From contig NZ_JAINRD010000003.1 in NCBI RefSeq assembly GCF_020400605.1, positions 248,001 through 312,000 on the forward strand: a DNA stretch of 64,000 nucleotides, given 5' to 3'. Both the position numbers and the translations under genes were made by a program. Below the pieces are notes generated by a model. The model was given only the letters and a program-made list of their open reading frames with translations, was not told the origin of the DNA and searched no databases. The stretch's first letter is position 1; every line of letters begins with the position of its first letter. Source of the DNA: Streptomyces aculeolatus. GTDB lineage: Bacteria > Actinomycetota > Actinomycetes > Streptomycetales > Streptomycetaceae. This document shows, in pieces, positions 8,364 through 16,356 of the stretch.

Positions 8364-9284
8364 ATGAGCTTTCCCGTGGGTGGCACGCGACCGGACGGCA
8401 CGGGGGCGACGCGCCCCGGCATCGAGGGGCGGACGGTGCGGACCGCCGGGTGGGAGACCTATGTGCGCGAGGCGGGTTCCGGCCCGGCCGTCGTCCTGCT
8501 GCACGGCTCCGGCCCGGGCACCACGGGTGCGGCCTGGGAGCCTCTCATGGCTGCCATGGCACCCGGATTCCACGTCATCGCACCCGACTTCGCCGGTTTC
8601 GGGCGGAGCAGGCTGCTCCCCGGTGGGGAGGCCCGCGGGGAGCGCTCCTACGGCCGCCGCGTGTGGACGGCACAGGTCCTGGAGCTCCTGGACGAGCTGG
8701 CGCTGGACCGCTGCGCCGTCGTCGGCAACTCCATGGGCGGCGCCATCGCCCTGTCCGTGGCCCACGCCCGGCCGCGGACGGTCGCCCGGCTGGTGGGGAT
8801 CGGCACCCTCGGGACCGACATGCCGTTACCGCCGGGTCTGGACCGGCTCTGGGCGTACCGGCCCGGGCGCGCGGCGGCCCGCGAGCTCCTTGAGCTGCTG
8901 CACGCCGACGAGGCGTTCCGCACCGCCGAAGCCGTCGAGGCGCGGCTGGCCGCCACGCTCGAGCCGGGTCCGCGCAAGGAGTTCGCCGTCATGTTCCGGC
9001 CGCCGCGCGAGCGATGGGTTCGTGACCTCGCGCTGACCACCGACGAGCTGGCGCGGATCCGGGCGCCCGCGCTCCTCGTGCACGGCACGGAGGATCGTGT
9101 CGTGCCGCTGGAAGCCAGCACCCTGCGACTTCTCCGCCTCCTCCCCGATGTGCGAGCGCACCTGTTCGGGGCGTGCGGCCACGCCGCACCGGCCGAACGC
9201 CCGACGGAGCTGCACGGGCTCCTGACGACCTTCCTGGAAGAGCCGTGGACGACTCCGCGATCCCGCGCACACCCGCCGGGGTGA
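8364..9284 (+). CDS. Alpha/beta hydrolase
   Basis: 306 residues. Oxyanion motif LLHGSGPG near residue 46, nucleophile elbow GNSMGGA (Ser near 122), acid in HGTEDRVVP and His in GACGHAAPAE complete a catalytic triad. The pattern resembles meta-cleavage-product and lactone/ester hydrolases; the substrate is unknown. It begins 10 nt after the DJ-1 gene and is probably the last gene of the xyloside operon. Codon 155 (8826-8828) is TTA, rare in high-GC actinomycetes and translated by the bldA tRNA, so this product may be made mainly late in growth. Confidence 0.9.
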   Translation: MSFPVGGTRPDGTGATRPGIEGRTVRTAGWETYVREAGSGPAVVLLHGSGPGTTGAAWEPLMAAMAPGFHVIAPDFAGFGRSRLLPGGEARGERSYGRRVWTAQVLELLDELALDRCAVVGNSMGGAIALSVAHARPRTVARLVGIGTLGTDMPLPPGLDRLWAYRPGRAAARELLELLHADEAFRTAEAVEARLAATLEPGPRKEFAVMFRPPRERWVRDLALTTDELARIRAPALLVHGTEDRVVPLEASTLRLLRLLPDVRAHLFGACGHAAPAERPTELHGLLTTFLEEPWTTPRSRAHPPG

Positions 9285-9311
9285 CCTGACACGCCGGCTC
9301 CCAGGGCCGCC

Positions 9312-9658
9312 CACGCCGCCGGCATCCAGAACGGCACCGTCCACGTCGAGGACCCGGACCACCCCTCCACCCAGGATCTCCCCGCATCCTGGACCAGGCC
9401 TGAGGAGTGGTACGACTTCGACCCGAACCCGCGGCCGAACGTCCACGTGCTCGCCACCGTCGACGAGTCGACCTACGACCCGGGCGAGTTCGCGATGGGC
9501 GACGACCACCCCATCTCCTGGTGCAGCGTCGACTCCGGCGAGAAGGTCTGGGCCACCGCCATGGGACACGATGCCGCCGCCTACGCGGAGGAGGACTTCC
9601 GCACTACGTGATGGGCGGCGTGCAGTGGGCGACGGGCAACCAGCCGGGAGAGTGCGGG
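9312..9658 (+). pseudogene. Broken ThuA-domain gene remnant
   Basis: A 3' fragment of a secreted ThuA-domain protein. From 9312 the frame reads a clear match (EDPDHPST, EEWYDF, VHVLATVDESTYDPG, DDHPISWCS) to the ThuA domains of the proteins at 9794-13867 and 44839-46167. At 9600-9602 one base is missing: the frame runs into TGA at 9609, whereas the next frame continues with HYVMGGVQWATGN and GECG, as in the intact paralogues. There is no start codon, signal peptide or N-terminal half. It lies convergent to its intact paralogue. Confidence 0.85.
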
Positions 9659-9734
9659 GATCGACCACCGAGGCGCCGCAAGCGCCGGATCCTAGGGCGT
9701 CGGCCTCACCGGCGCGTCGCTCCGACCGGCAGTC

Positions 9735-9765
9735 GGGCGGCCCGGCAGCTTTCGCCGGGCCGCCC
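9735..9765. terminator. Strong bidirectional hairpin terminator
   Basis: Perfect 12-bp stem GGGCGGCCCGGC/GCCGGGCCGCCC with a 7-nt loop, between the ThuA remnant (+) and the end of the ThuA-dehydrogenase gene (-). There is no long T-run, as is usual in Streptomyces. Confidence 0.75.
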
Positions 9766-9793
9766 CGGTGTGCGGTCGAGCCCCGTCCGCGGT

Positions 9794-12700
9794 CTACGCG
9801 GCGCGGCCGATCCCGCTGCGGGCGGCGGCACGCCTGATGTCACGGGCTTCCGGCCCCGTGATCACGCCGGCGTCCAGGAGCGCGTCGGCCACCTCCCTCA
9901 CGTGGCTGAGGAACTCGCCGCGCCTGCTCCACTCCTGTTCGTCCAGGATGCGGTCGTTGATCGTGCACCCGCCGCCGGCCTCGTGGTTCTTCACCCCGCT
10001 GTCGACGTCGCCGACGACCACCGTCGCCCGGTCATCGGGAGTGGCACACTCCCCCGGCTCGGCTCCGCCCGCGCCGAACTCCATCCAGTTGACCCGCACC
10101 TGACCGTCCGGGAAGACGAGGTACAGCGGGAACGTACCCTCGGTCGACTTCAGGTCGACCGTCACGTTCTGCCAGGTCGCAGCGCCCTCCGCGAGTACGA
10201 TGCGCGCGTCGTTGCCCTGCTCGGAGGAGTCCGCGACGTGCGCGCCGCCGTCCTCGTCGAACCGGTACCAGGCGATGTTTCCACCGCCCACGTCGCCGCC
10301 GGGGGCGGCGGTCAGCGACTTGATCTCTCCTGGCGCCAGCGCGCGGTCGAAGATGTTGAAGTCGTCGACCGCGCCGTTGAGCAGCGGGTCCGCCGACCAC
10401 TGGGAGTCGCCGATCCAGTTCTGCGCCGTGGGGCCCAGATCCGACGGGTCCAACGTGATGTTGTCGTTGGTCCCGATCGGTTCTCCGTTGAGGTACAGCG
10501 TTCCCGTGGTGCCCGACAGCGTGACCGCGACGTGCTGCCAGCCGTCGGTGGGCAGCGGCTGCGATCCGTCGATCTGCTGCTCGCCGGAGCCGGTCGTGAT
10601 CGCGAACCTGAGGTTGCCGGTACCGCCGGCGCTCGGCGTCAGGAACATGTTGTTGCCGGTGCCGGTGCCGAAGTCGAAGATCCGGGCCCAGCTCTGGCCG
10701 CCGGACCAGTTCACCCATGCCGAGGCGGTGAAGTCCTCGGCGCCCTCGACGATCCCTGTGGGCAGTTCCACCTTCTCCGACTCGCCGGACCCGCCGAGCC
10801 GGACGGCGTTGCCGAAGCCCTCCGGGCCGTCGGCCCGCGGCACCTCGACGTTGCCCTCGATCTGTGCGCTGCCGAGCAGTTCGCCGTCGGGCGCGTCGCG
10901 CCGTACCTCGACCGTGGCGTCCCCGGCCGCCGCCGCACGGAGCGTCACGTCGCCGATGCCGTCGAGGTTGTAGGGGTCGTACGACGCCCAGGCGCCGTCC
11001 CCGGCGGTGATCGCCTCACCACCCCCGGTCTCCTGGTCTTCCGCGTCGCCGACGCCCACCTTCGACGAGTCGCCGAAGTGCTCGACCTCCTTCCGCGTCT
11101 GCTGCAGGAAGTGCGTCACGCCGCCGGTGAGCGCCGGCGCGCCGGACTCGCCACCGAGGTCGGTGTAGCTGGCGGTCACGGTGAGCGCGATGTCCGCGGC
11201 TTCGCCGTGCTCAGCGTCGCTCTGGGTGGTGAGCACCCCTTCGCAGCCGTTCTCCACCTCACCCGGATGCACGTGGGCGTTGCCGCCCTCGTCGTGGTAG
11301 AGCCCTTGCTGGACGGTGACGCGCTCGCAGTCGATCGCGTCACCGGAGCCGTCCTCGGCGTCCGAGACCGAAACCCTGAAGGGGATCTCGTCACCCCACT
11401 CGAAGACCTGGCCGTTGTGCGGTAGCTCGACGGTCACTTCGGGACGGGTGTTCCCCGCGGTGATCGTGACGTTGGAACTGCTGGACCGTCCCGACGGGTC
11501 GGTGACGGTGAGTTGCGCGGTGTACTCGCCGGGCTCGGTGTAGGTGTGGGTCGGGTTGGGCTCGTCCGACGTCGTGCCGTCACCGAGGTCCCAGGCGTAG
11601 GTCAGCTCGTCGCCGTCCGGGTCGTTGCTGCCCTCGCTGGAGAAGGCGACGTCCAGCGGAGCGGGCCCGGAGTCCTTGTCGACGGCGGCCTTCGCGACCG
11701 GGGTGCGTGCACCCTTGGTGTAGTTGATCTTGTAGAGGCCGGAGTCCGGGTTGACGTTCGCCCCGCCGTAGTTGAAGTCCATGCCCCACTCGATCAGGTA
11801 CATCGCCCCGTCCGGCCCGAACTCCATGTCGTGCGGGCTGCGGAAGAGGGTGTTCGGCATGAACCGCTCGAAGCTCTTGTAGTCGCCGTTCTCGTCCAGC
11901 CGGAGCGCGCCGATCCACTTGCGCGACCATTCCATGACGAAGACCGCGTCGTCGTAGTACTCCGGGAACTGCCCGTCCCCCAGCAACTCGGGGTCGTAGT
12001 GGTACACGTCGCCGGCGTACGCGGAGCGCCCGCCGCCCTGGGGGAGCTCCGGGAACTGCGGCGACTGACCGTACGGGTACCAGACGAACGCGTCCTTGGC
12101 CGGCGGGACGGTCTCCAGGCCGGTGTTGAACGGGGACGTGTTGGCCGGGCCGTTCTCGCAGTCGAAGGACTCCCCCGGCGTACTGGTGCCGAAGTCCCAT
12201 TCACGGTACGCCTGGTTGTCGGCGATGCAGTACGGCCAGCCGTAGTTGCCGGCCTCGCGGATCTGGTTCCACTCGTCGTAGCCGCGCGGTCCGCGGTCGG
12301 CGTTGTCGCTGCCCGCGTCCGGGCCGACCTCTCCGGCGTAGACCCAGCCGGTCTCGTCGTCGACGGCGATCCGGAACGGGTTGCGGTGGCCCATCGTGTA
12401 GATCTCGGGCCGTGTCTTCTCGGTGTCCGGCGGGAACAGGTTGCCCTCCGGGACCGAATAGGTGCCGTCGTCCTCGGGGGTGATCCGGAGGATCTTGCCG
12501 CGCAGGTCGTTGGTGTTGCCCGAGGTGCGTCGCGCGTCGTAGGAGTGCTTGGCGTCCTCGCTGTTGTGGTCGTCGTGAACGCGCCCGTCGATCGGGGCGA
12601 AGCCGTCCGAGGCGAAGTGCGCGGTGTCGTCGCCGGTGGAGATGAAGAGGTTGCCGTCCGGGCCGAACCTCATCGAACCGGCGGAGTGGCAGCACACCTC

Positions 12701-13867
12701 CCGCTGGTGCGGGATCTCCAGCAGGACCTTCTCGGACTCCATGTCCAGGGAGTCGCCGTCGGCGGTGAATCTGGAGACGTGCTGCACCTCGGGCGACGGT
12801 GCGCTGTAGAAGAGATAGACCCACTGGTTGGTCTCGAAGTCGGGATCGAGGGCGATGCCCAGCAGCCCGTTCTCGTTGCCGCGGTGGACCGGGATCTGCG
12901 CGGCGGTCCGCACGGCCCCGCCCTCGGGGTCGTAGACCTTCACCGTGCCGCCCAGCTCGACGTAGAAGACCCGCCCGTCGGGGGCGACGGCCAGCTCCAT
13001 CGGGTTGGCGGTGTTGTCGTCCAGCGCGACCTTCTCGAAGGAGGACTCCGTCGGGCTCCCCTGGCGGGGCTCGCCGCATTCGCCCTCGGCGGTGCCCGCC
13101 GCCCACTCGATGCCGCCGAGGATGTGCTGGCGCAACTGCGGCTCGTCGTAGTCGTCCGGGCTGTGGCCCAGCGCCGAGTACCAGGTCCGGCCGCCGTCGA
13201 AGGCGGAACACCAGGCGATGGGGTGGTCCTCGCCCATGGCGTCCGGGCCCGGGTTGTACGTCGACTCGTCGAGCGTCGCCAGGACGTGGACGTCCTCACG
13301 GGGATTGGCGGTGAAGTTGTACCACTCGTCCTCGCGGACCCATTCGGCCGGCAGCCCGGCCGTCGACGGGTGGTCGGGGTCCTCTATCCGTACGGTCGCC
13401 TCCTGGAACTGGTCGGCTCCGGAGGGGTGGCTCTTGAAGAACGCGCCGCCCATGAGCTCGGACCACCAGGGCCAGTCCGTCTTGTCCATGTTCGACGACG
13501 AGTGCAGCCCGACGAATCCCCCGCCGCGCTGGATGTAGCGCTCGAAGGCGTGCCGCTGCCCGGTGTCGAGGGTGTTCTCACCGTCGGTGTAGAAGGCGAT
13601 GGCCTCGTACTGCGCGAGCCCCTCGTCGGTGAATACCGAGGCGTCCTGGGTCTCGGTCACCGAGAAACCGTGCTCCTGGCCGAGTTGCTCGACCGCCGCC
13701 AGGGCGGACGGGATCGAGTCGTGCCGGAAGCCGGTCGTCTTGTGGAAGAACAGCACGTCGTATTCCTGCTCGGGCTCGTGTGCCGCGCTGGTGGCCATTC
13801 CTGGAAGGAACGAGACCAGGAGCGCGATCACCACCGTGAGCAGGACATGTCTATGGCGTTGTCGCAT
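9794..13867 (-). CDS. Secreted multidomain ThuA / PQQ-type sugar dehydrogenase / PKD / LamG protein
   Basis: 1357 residues from the ATG at 13867, which has a GGAGAGG RBS and opens a Sec signal peptide ending near residue 28. Domains in order: ThuA (about 30-262; FFHKTTGFRHDS), glucose/sorbosone dehydrogenase-like propeller (about 280-716; GLLGIALDPDF, REVCCHSAGSMRFGPDGN, HRNPFRIAVD), PKD (725-810; YAWDLGDGT), an Ig-like stretch (810-915), a carbohydrate-binding CBM6-like unit (920-1263) interrupted by a LamG sandwich (about 1015-1185), and a C-terminal helical FIMAH-like tail. It should act outside the cell on polymeric or glycosidic sugars, oxidising them. It follows the isomerase gene by 41 nt and ends the Liv-type operon. 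The smaller proteins at 44839 and 46239 carry the same functions on separate chains. Confidence 0.88.
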   Translation of the reverse strand: MRQRHRHVLLTVVIALLVSFLPGMATSAAHEPEQEYDVLFFHKTTGFRHDSIPSALAAVEQLGQEHGFSVTETQDASVFTDEGLAQYEAIAFYTDGENTLDTGQRHAFERYIQRGGGFVGLHSSSNMDKTDWPWWSELMGGAFFKSHPSGADQFQEATVRIEDPDHPSTAGLPAEWVREDEWYNFTANPREDVHVLATLDESTYNPGPDAMGEDHPIAWCSAFDGGRTWYSALGHSPDDYDEPQLRQHILGGIEWAAGTAEGECGEPRQGSPTESSFEKVALDDNTANPMELAVAPDGRVFYVELGGTVKVYDPEGGAVRTAAQIPVHRGNENGLLGIALDPDFETNQWVYLFYSAPSPEVQHVSRFTADGDSLDMESEKVLLEIPHQREVCCHSAGSMRFGPDGNLFISTGDDTAHFASDGFAPIDGRVHDDHNSEDAKHSYDARRTSGNTNDLRGKILRITPEDDGTYSVPEGNLFPPDTEKTRPEIYTMGHRNPFRIAVDDETGWVYAGEVGPDAGSDNADRGPRGYDEWNQIREAGNYGWPYCIADNQAYREWDFGTSTPGESFDCENGPANTSPFNTGLETVPPAKDAFVWYPYGQSPQFPELPQGGGRSAYAGDVYHYDPELLGDGQFPEYYDDAVFVMEWSRKWIGALRLDENGDYKSFERFMPNTLFRSPHDMEFGPDGAMYLIEWGMDFNYGGANVNPDSGLYKINYTKGARTPVAKAAVDKDSGPAPLDVAFSSEGSNDPDGDELTYAWDLGDGTTSDEPNPTHTYTEPGEYTAQLTVTDPSGRSSSSNVTITAGNTRPEVTVELPHNGQVFEWGDEIPFRVSVSDAEDGSGDAIDCERVTVQQGLYHDEGGNAHVHPGEVENGCEGVLTTQSDAEHGEAADIALTVTASYTDLGGESGAPALTGGVTHFLQQTRKEVEHFGDSSKVGVGDAEDQETGGGEAITAGDGAWASYDPYNLDGIGDVTLRAAAAGDATVEVRRDAPDGELLGSAQIEGNVEVPRADGPEGFGNAVRLGGSGESEKVELPTGIVEGAEDFTASAWVNWSGGQSWARIFDFGTGTGNNMFLTPSAGGTGNLRFAITTGSGEQQIDGSQPLPTDGWQHVAVTLSGTTGTLYLNGEPIGTNDNITLDPSDLGPTAQNWIGDSQWSADPLLNGAVDDFNIFDRALAPGEIKSLTAAPGGDVGGGNIAWYRFDEDGGAHVADSSEQGNDARIVLAEGAATWQNVTVDLKSTEGTFPLYLVFPDGQVRVNWMEFGAGGAEPGECATPDDRATVVVGDVDSGVKNHEAGGGCTINDRILDEQEWSRRGEFLSHVREVADALLDAGVITGPEARDIRRAAARSGIGRAA

Positions 13868-13908
13868 AGTCCTCTCCGTCACTTCGTTGCGGGTGCAGAC
13901 CGAAGAAA

Positions 13909-14775
13909 TCAAGGGGTACGTGGGCGCCCGGCGAGGAAGGACAGCCCGTCGACGGCGATCGCGTCCTGGTTCGGTGCCAGTGGCCGCCAGATCGAGGCGG
14001 CCGTCGCGATCGTCTCGTTGTCGCCGGTGAACGACTCGATCACGAGCGGGCCCCGGTAGCCGGCCGCGTCGAGCGCGGTGAGGATGCCCGGCCAGTCGAG
14101 GTGGTCCGCGCCCGGGGCGCCCCGGTCGTTCGCGCACACCTGGACGTGGGCGATCCTCTCGCCCGCCCTGCGGATGGCCGCCGGGATGTCCTGCTCCTCG
14201 ATGTTCATGTGGTAGATGTCCAGCGCGACGCCGCAGCCCTCGGCCGGCAGCCCGGCCAGTGCGGCCAGCGTCTGGTCGACGGTGTTGACCACGCTCGTCT
14301 CGTACCGGTTGAGCGGCTCCACCGCCACGGTGACGCCGGCTTCCCGCGCGTGCTCGACCACCGGGGCGAGGCCGTCCCGCAACTGCTCGTAACAGGCGCG
14401 CCGTTCCGCGTCGTCCATCCGCCAGGTGCGCCCCACCGAGGCGTAGAGAGGTCCCGCGACGACCGGCGAGGACACGGTGGCCGCAGCGTCGACCACGCGC
14501 CGCAGGAGATCTTGCGTGGCAGCGATGGTCTCCCCGTCGGCCGCGACCAGCTCGCGCCCCGGTCCCATCGCCACGACGAGGGTGGCCGACAGGCCGAGCG
14601 AATCGAGCAGCTTCGCCGCCCGGCCGGGATCCCAGTCGCCGATGTTCTCCACCGGCAGCTCGATCACGTCGAAGCCCCACCCCCGCACCCGGGGTGCCAG
14701 CTCGGCCAGCCGGCGGTCGGTCAGGGGCGAGGTCCACACCCAGGTGTTGACCCCGAACGTCCTTGCCGTCTTCAT
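13909..14775 (-). CDS. Sugar phosphate isomerase/epimerase (xylose isomerase-like TIM barrel)
   Basis: 288 residues from the ATG at 14775. An AP-endonuclease-2-type TIM barrel with the usual metal ligands: Glu in VAVEPLNRYET, Asp in VALDIYHMN, His in HVQVCAND and Glu in VIESFTGD. The family includes tagatose/psicose 3-epimerases, hydroxypyruvate isomerase and 3-keto-glycoside processing enzymes. No signal peptide. It sits between the LivF-type ATPase and the secreted ThuA-dehydrogenase in one operon, so it probably acts on the imported product of that oxidation. Confidence 0.88.
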   Translation of the reverse strand: MKTARTFGVNTWVWTSPLTDRRLAELAPRVRGWGFDVIELPVENIGDWDPGRAAKLLDSLGLSATLVVAMGPGRELVAADGETIAATQDLLRRVVDAAATVSSPVVAGPLYASVGRTWRMDDAERRACYEQLRDGLAPVVEHAREAGVTVAVEPLNRYETSVVNTVDQTLAALAGLPAEGCGVALDIYHMNIEEQDIPAAIRRAGERIAHVQVCANDRGAPGADHLDWPGILTALDAAGYRGPLVIESFTGDNETIATAASIWRPLAPNQDAIAVDGLSFLAGRPRTP

Positions 14776-14827
14776 CGGTTCTCCCCTCGCGATTCCCTTG
14801 TCCACCGCACGGCCGGTCCCGGACGTC

Positions 14828-15559
14828 TCAGCGGAGCGCCCGGTCGTCGCCGCCGACACCGAGGTACCTGCTCTGCAGGTCCGGCCGGTCGAGCAGTTCG
14901 GCACCGGTGAACTCGGCCTCCAGCCGGCCCGAGACCATGACGAACTGGCGCCCGGCCATCCGGACCGCGGCGCGCAGGTTCTGCTCGACGACGAGCACGG
15001 CCACCCCTTCGCCGACGAGGCGGTGCACGACGTCGACGAGGACGTCGACGATGGTCGGGGCCAGCCCTTCGGACGGCTCGTCCATCACGATCAGATGCGC
15101 ATTCAGCAGCAGCGCCCGGCCCACGGCGAGCATCTGCTGCTCGCCGCCGGAGAGAGCGGCGCCGCCGTGCTTCTTGCGTTCGGCCAGCCGCGGGAACAGC
15201 TCGTAGACCGCCTCGGGGGTCCACCGCTTGCCGCGTGCCCGCCCGGCCAGCATGGCCAGGTGCTCGTCGACGGTCAGCGACGGGAAGAGCCGCCGGCCCT
15301 GCGGGACGTACGCGATGCCGGCGCCCGCGATCTTCTCCGGCGTCCGGCCCTCGACCCGCTCACCCCGCAGCCGGACCTCCCCGCCCGTCGCCAGCAGGAA
15401 ACCGACCAGGGTGTCGCAGAGCGTGGTCTTCCCCATGCCGTTGCGGCCGATGATCCCGACGGCCTCGACGCCCATGCTGAAGCCGATCTCCTCCAGGACC
15501 ACCGAGGCGCCGTAGCCGGAACGCAGCCGGCGGACGTCCAGAAGGGGTGCCGTGCTCAT
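14828..15559 (-). CDS. ABC transporter ATP-binding protein, LivF type
   Basis: 243 residues. Walker A GRNGMGKTT, signature LSGGEQQ, Walker B LIVMDEPSEGL, H-loop in VLVVEQN. The LivF form is recognised by the short chain and the GYG...VLEEIGF start. It overlaps the LivG-type gene by 4 nt (ATGA). This is the second ATPase of a hydrophobic-amino-acid-type (HAAT) importer whose neighbours are sugar enzymes, so its cargo is probably not an amino acid. Confidence 0.92.
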   Translation of the reverse strand: MSTAPLLDVRRLRSGYGASVVLEEIGFSMGVEAVGIIGRNGMGKTTLCDTLVGFLLATGGEVRLRGERVEGRTPEKIAGAGIAYVPQGRRLFPSLTVDEHLAMLAGRARGKRWTPEAVYELFPRLAERKKHGGAALSGGEQQMLAVGRALLLNAHLIVMDEPSEGLAPTIVDVLVDVVHRLVGEGVAVLVVEQNLRAAVRMAGRQFVMVSGRLEAEFTGAELLDRPDLQSRYLGVGGDDRALR

Positions 15560-16344
15560 GCCGGTGCCTCCGTGCCCAGATAGATCCGGTGAACGTGTGG
15601 ATCGGCGCGGACCTGGGCGGGGGTGCCGGCCGTGATCTGCTCCCCGTCAGCCATCACCACCACCCGCTGGGCGATACGGAATGCCACGTCCATGTCATGC
15701 TCGACGAGCAGCAGGTTGAGCTCCTCGCCGAACGACTCCAGCAGCTCGACGAGGCGTTCGCGCTCGCCCCGCGACAGGCCGGACGCCGGCTCGTCGAGCA
15801 GCAGCACGTCCGGCCCCGTGGCGATCGCCATGCCGAGTTCCAGCTGGCGCTGCTGCCCGTGGGCCAGCTCCCCCGCCGTGGTGTCGAGCTGTTCCGCCAG
15901 CCACACCCGGCGCGCCACCTCGGCGGCCTCGTCGCTCATCCGCCGGTCGGCGGCCGAGCGCCACAGCGCCCGGTGCCGGCCCCGCAGACCGGCGAGCGCG
16001 AGGTAGATGTTCTCGCGGACCGTGAGCCCGGCCAGCGCCCGTGCCTTCTGGTACGTCCGGGCGACACCGAGCCGGGGGCGGTAGCGCGACGGCCGGTGGA
16101 CGCACTCGACGCCCTTGATGACGACGGAACCGCTGGTCGGCGTGACATCGCCGGCGATCACGTTGAACAGCGTGCTCTTTCCGGCTCCGTTGGGTCCGAT
16201 GACGGCCAGCCGCTCGCCCCGCGCGATGGCGAGGTCGATACCGCGCAGGGCGAGCAGGCCGCCGAACGCCACCGTGACCGCGCGGACCTGGACGACGGGC
16301 GCCCTGCCGCCCGGTTCGGACGGCGCCGTACTGGGGTGCGTCAT
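15556..16344 (-). CDS. ABC transporter ATP-binding protein, LivG type
   Basis: 262 residues. Walker A GPNGAGKST, then the LivG-specific insertion GVARTYQKARALAGLTVREN, a degenerate signature (LAHGQQRQLE), Walker B VLLLDEPASGLS, H-loop LLVEHDMD. Partner of the LivF-type ATPase. It starts 12 nt after the binding-protein gene, so the order in the operon is permease, permease, binding protein, ATPase, ATPase. Confidence 0.92.
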   Translation of the reverse strand: MTHPSTAPSEPGGRAPVVQVRAVTVAFGGLLALRGIDLAIARGERLAVIGPNGAGKSTLFNVIAGDVTPTSGSVVIKGVECVHRPSRYRPRLGVARTYQKARALAGLTVRENIYLALAGLRGRHRALWRSAADRRMSDEAAEVARRVWLAEQLDTTAGELAHGQQRQLELGMAIATGPDVLLLDEPASGLSRGERERLVELLESFGEELNLLLVEHDMDVAFRIAQRVVVMADGEQITAGTPAQVRADPHVHRIYLGTEAPA

Positions 16345-16356
16345 GACCGGAACCTC

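Noticed and set aside
9794..14737. A 1647-codon open frame extending the ThuA-dehydrogenase gene upstream
   Set aside because: The upstream part is antisense or out-of-frame to the well-supported isomerase gene. The ATG at 13867 has an RBS and a signal peptide.
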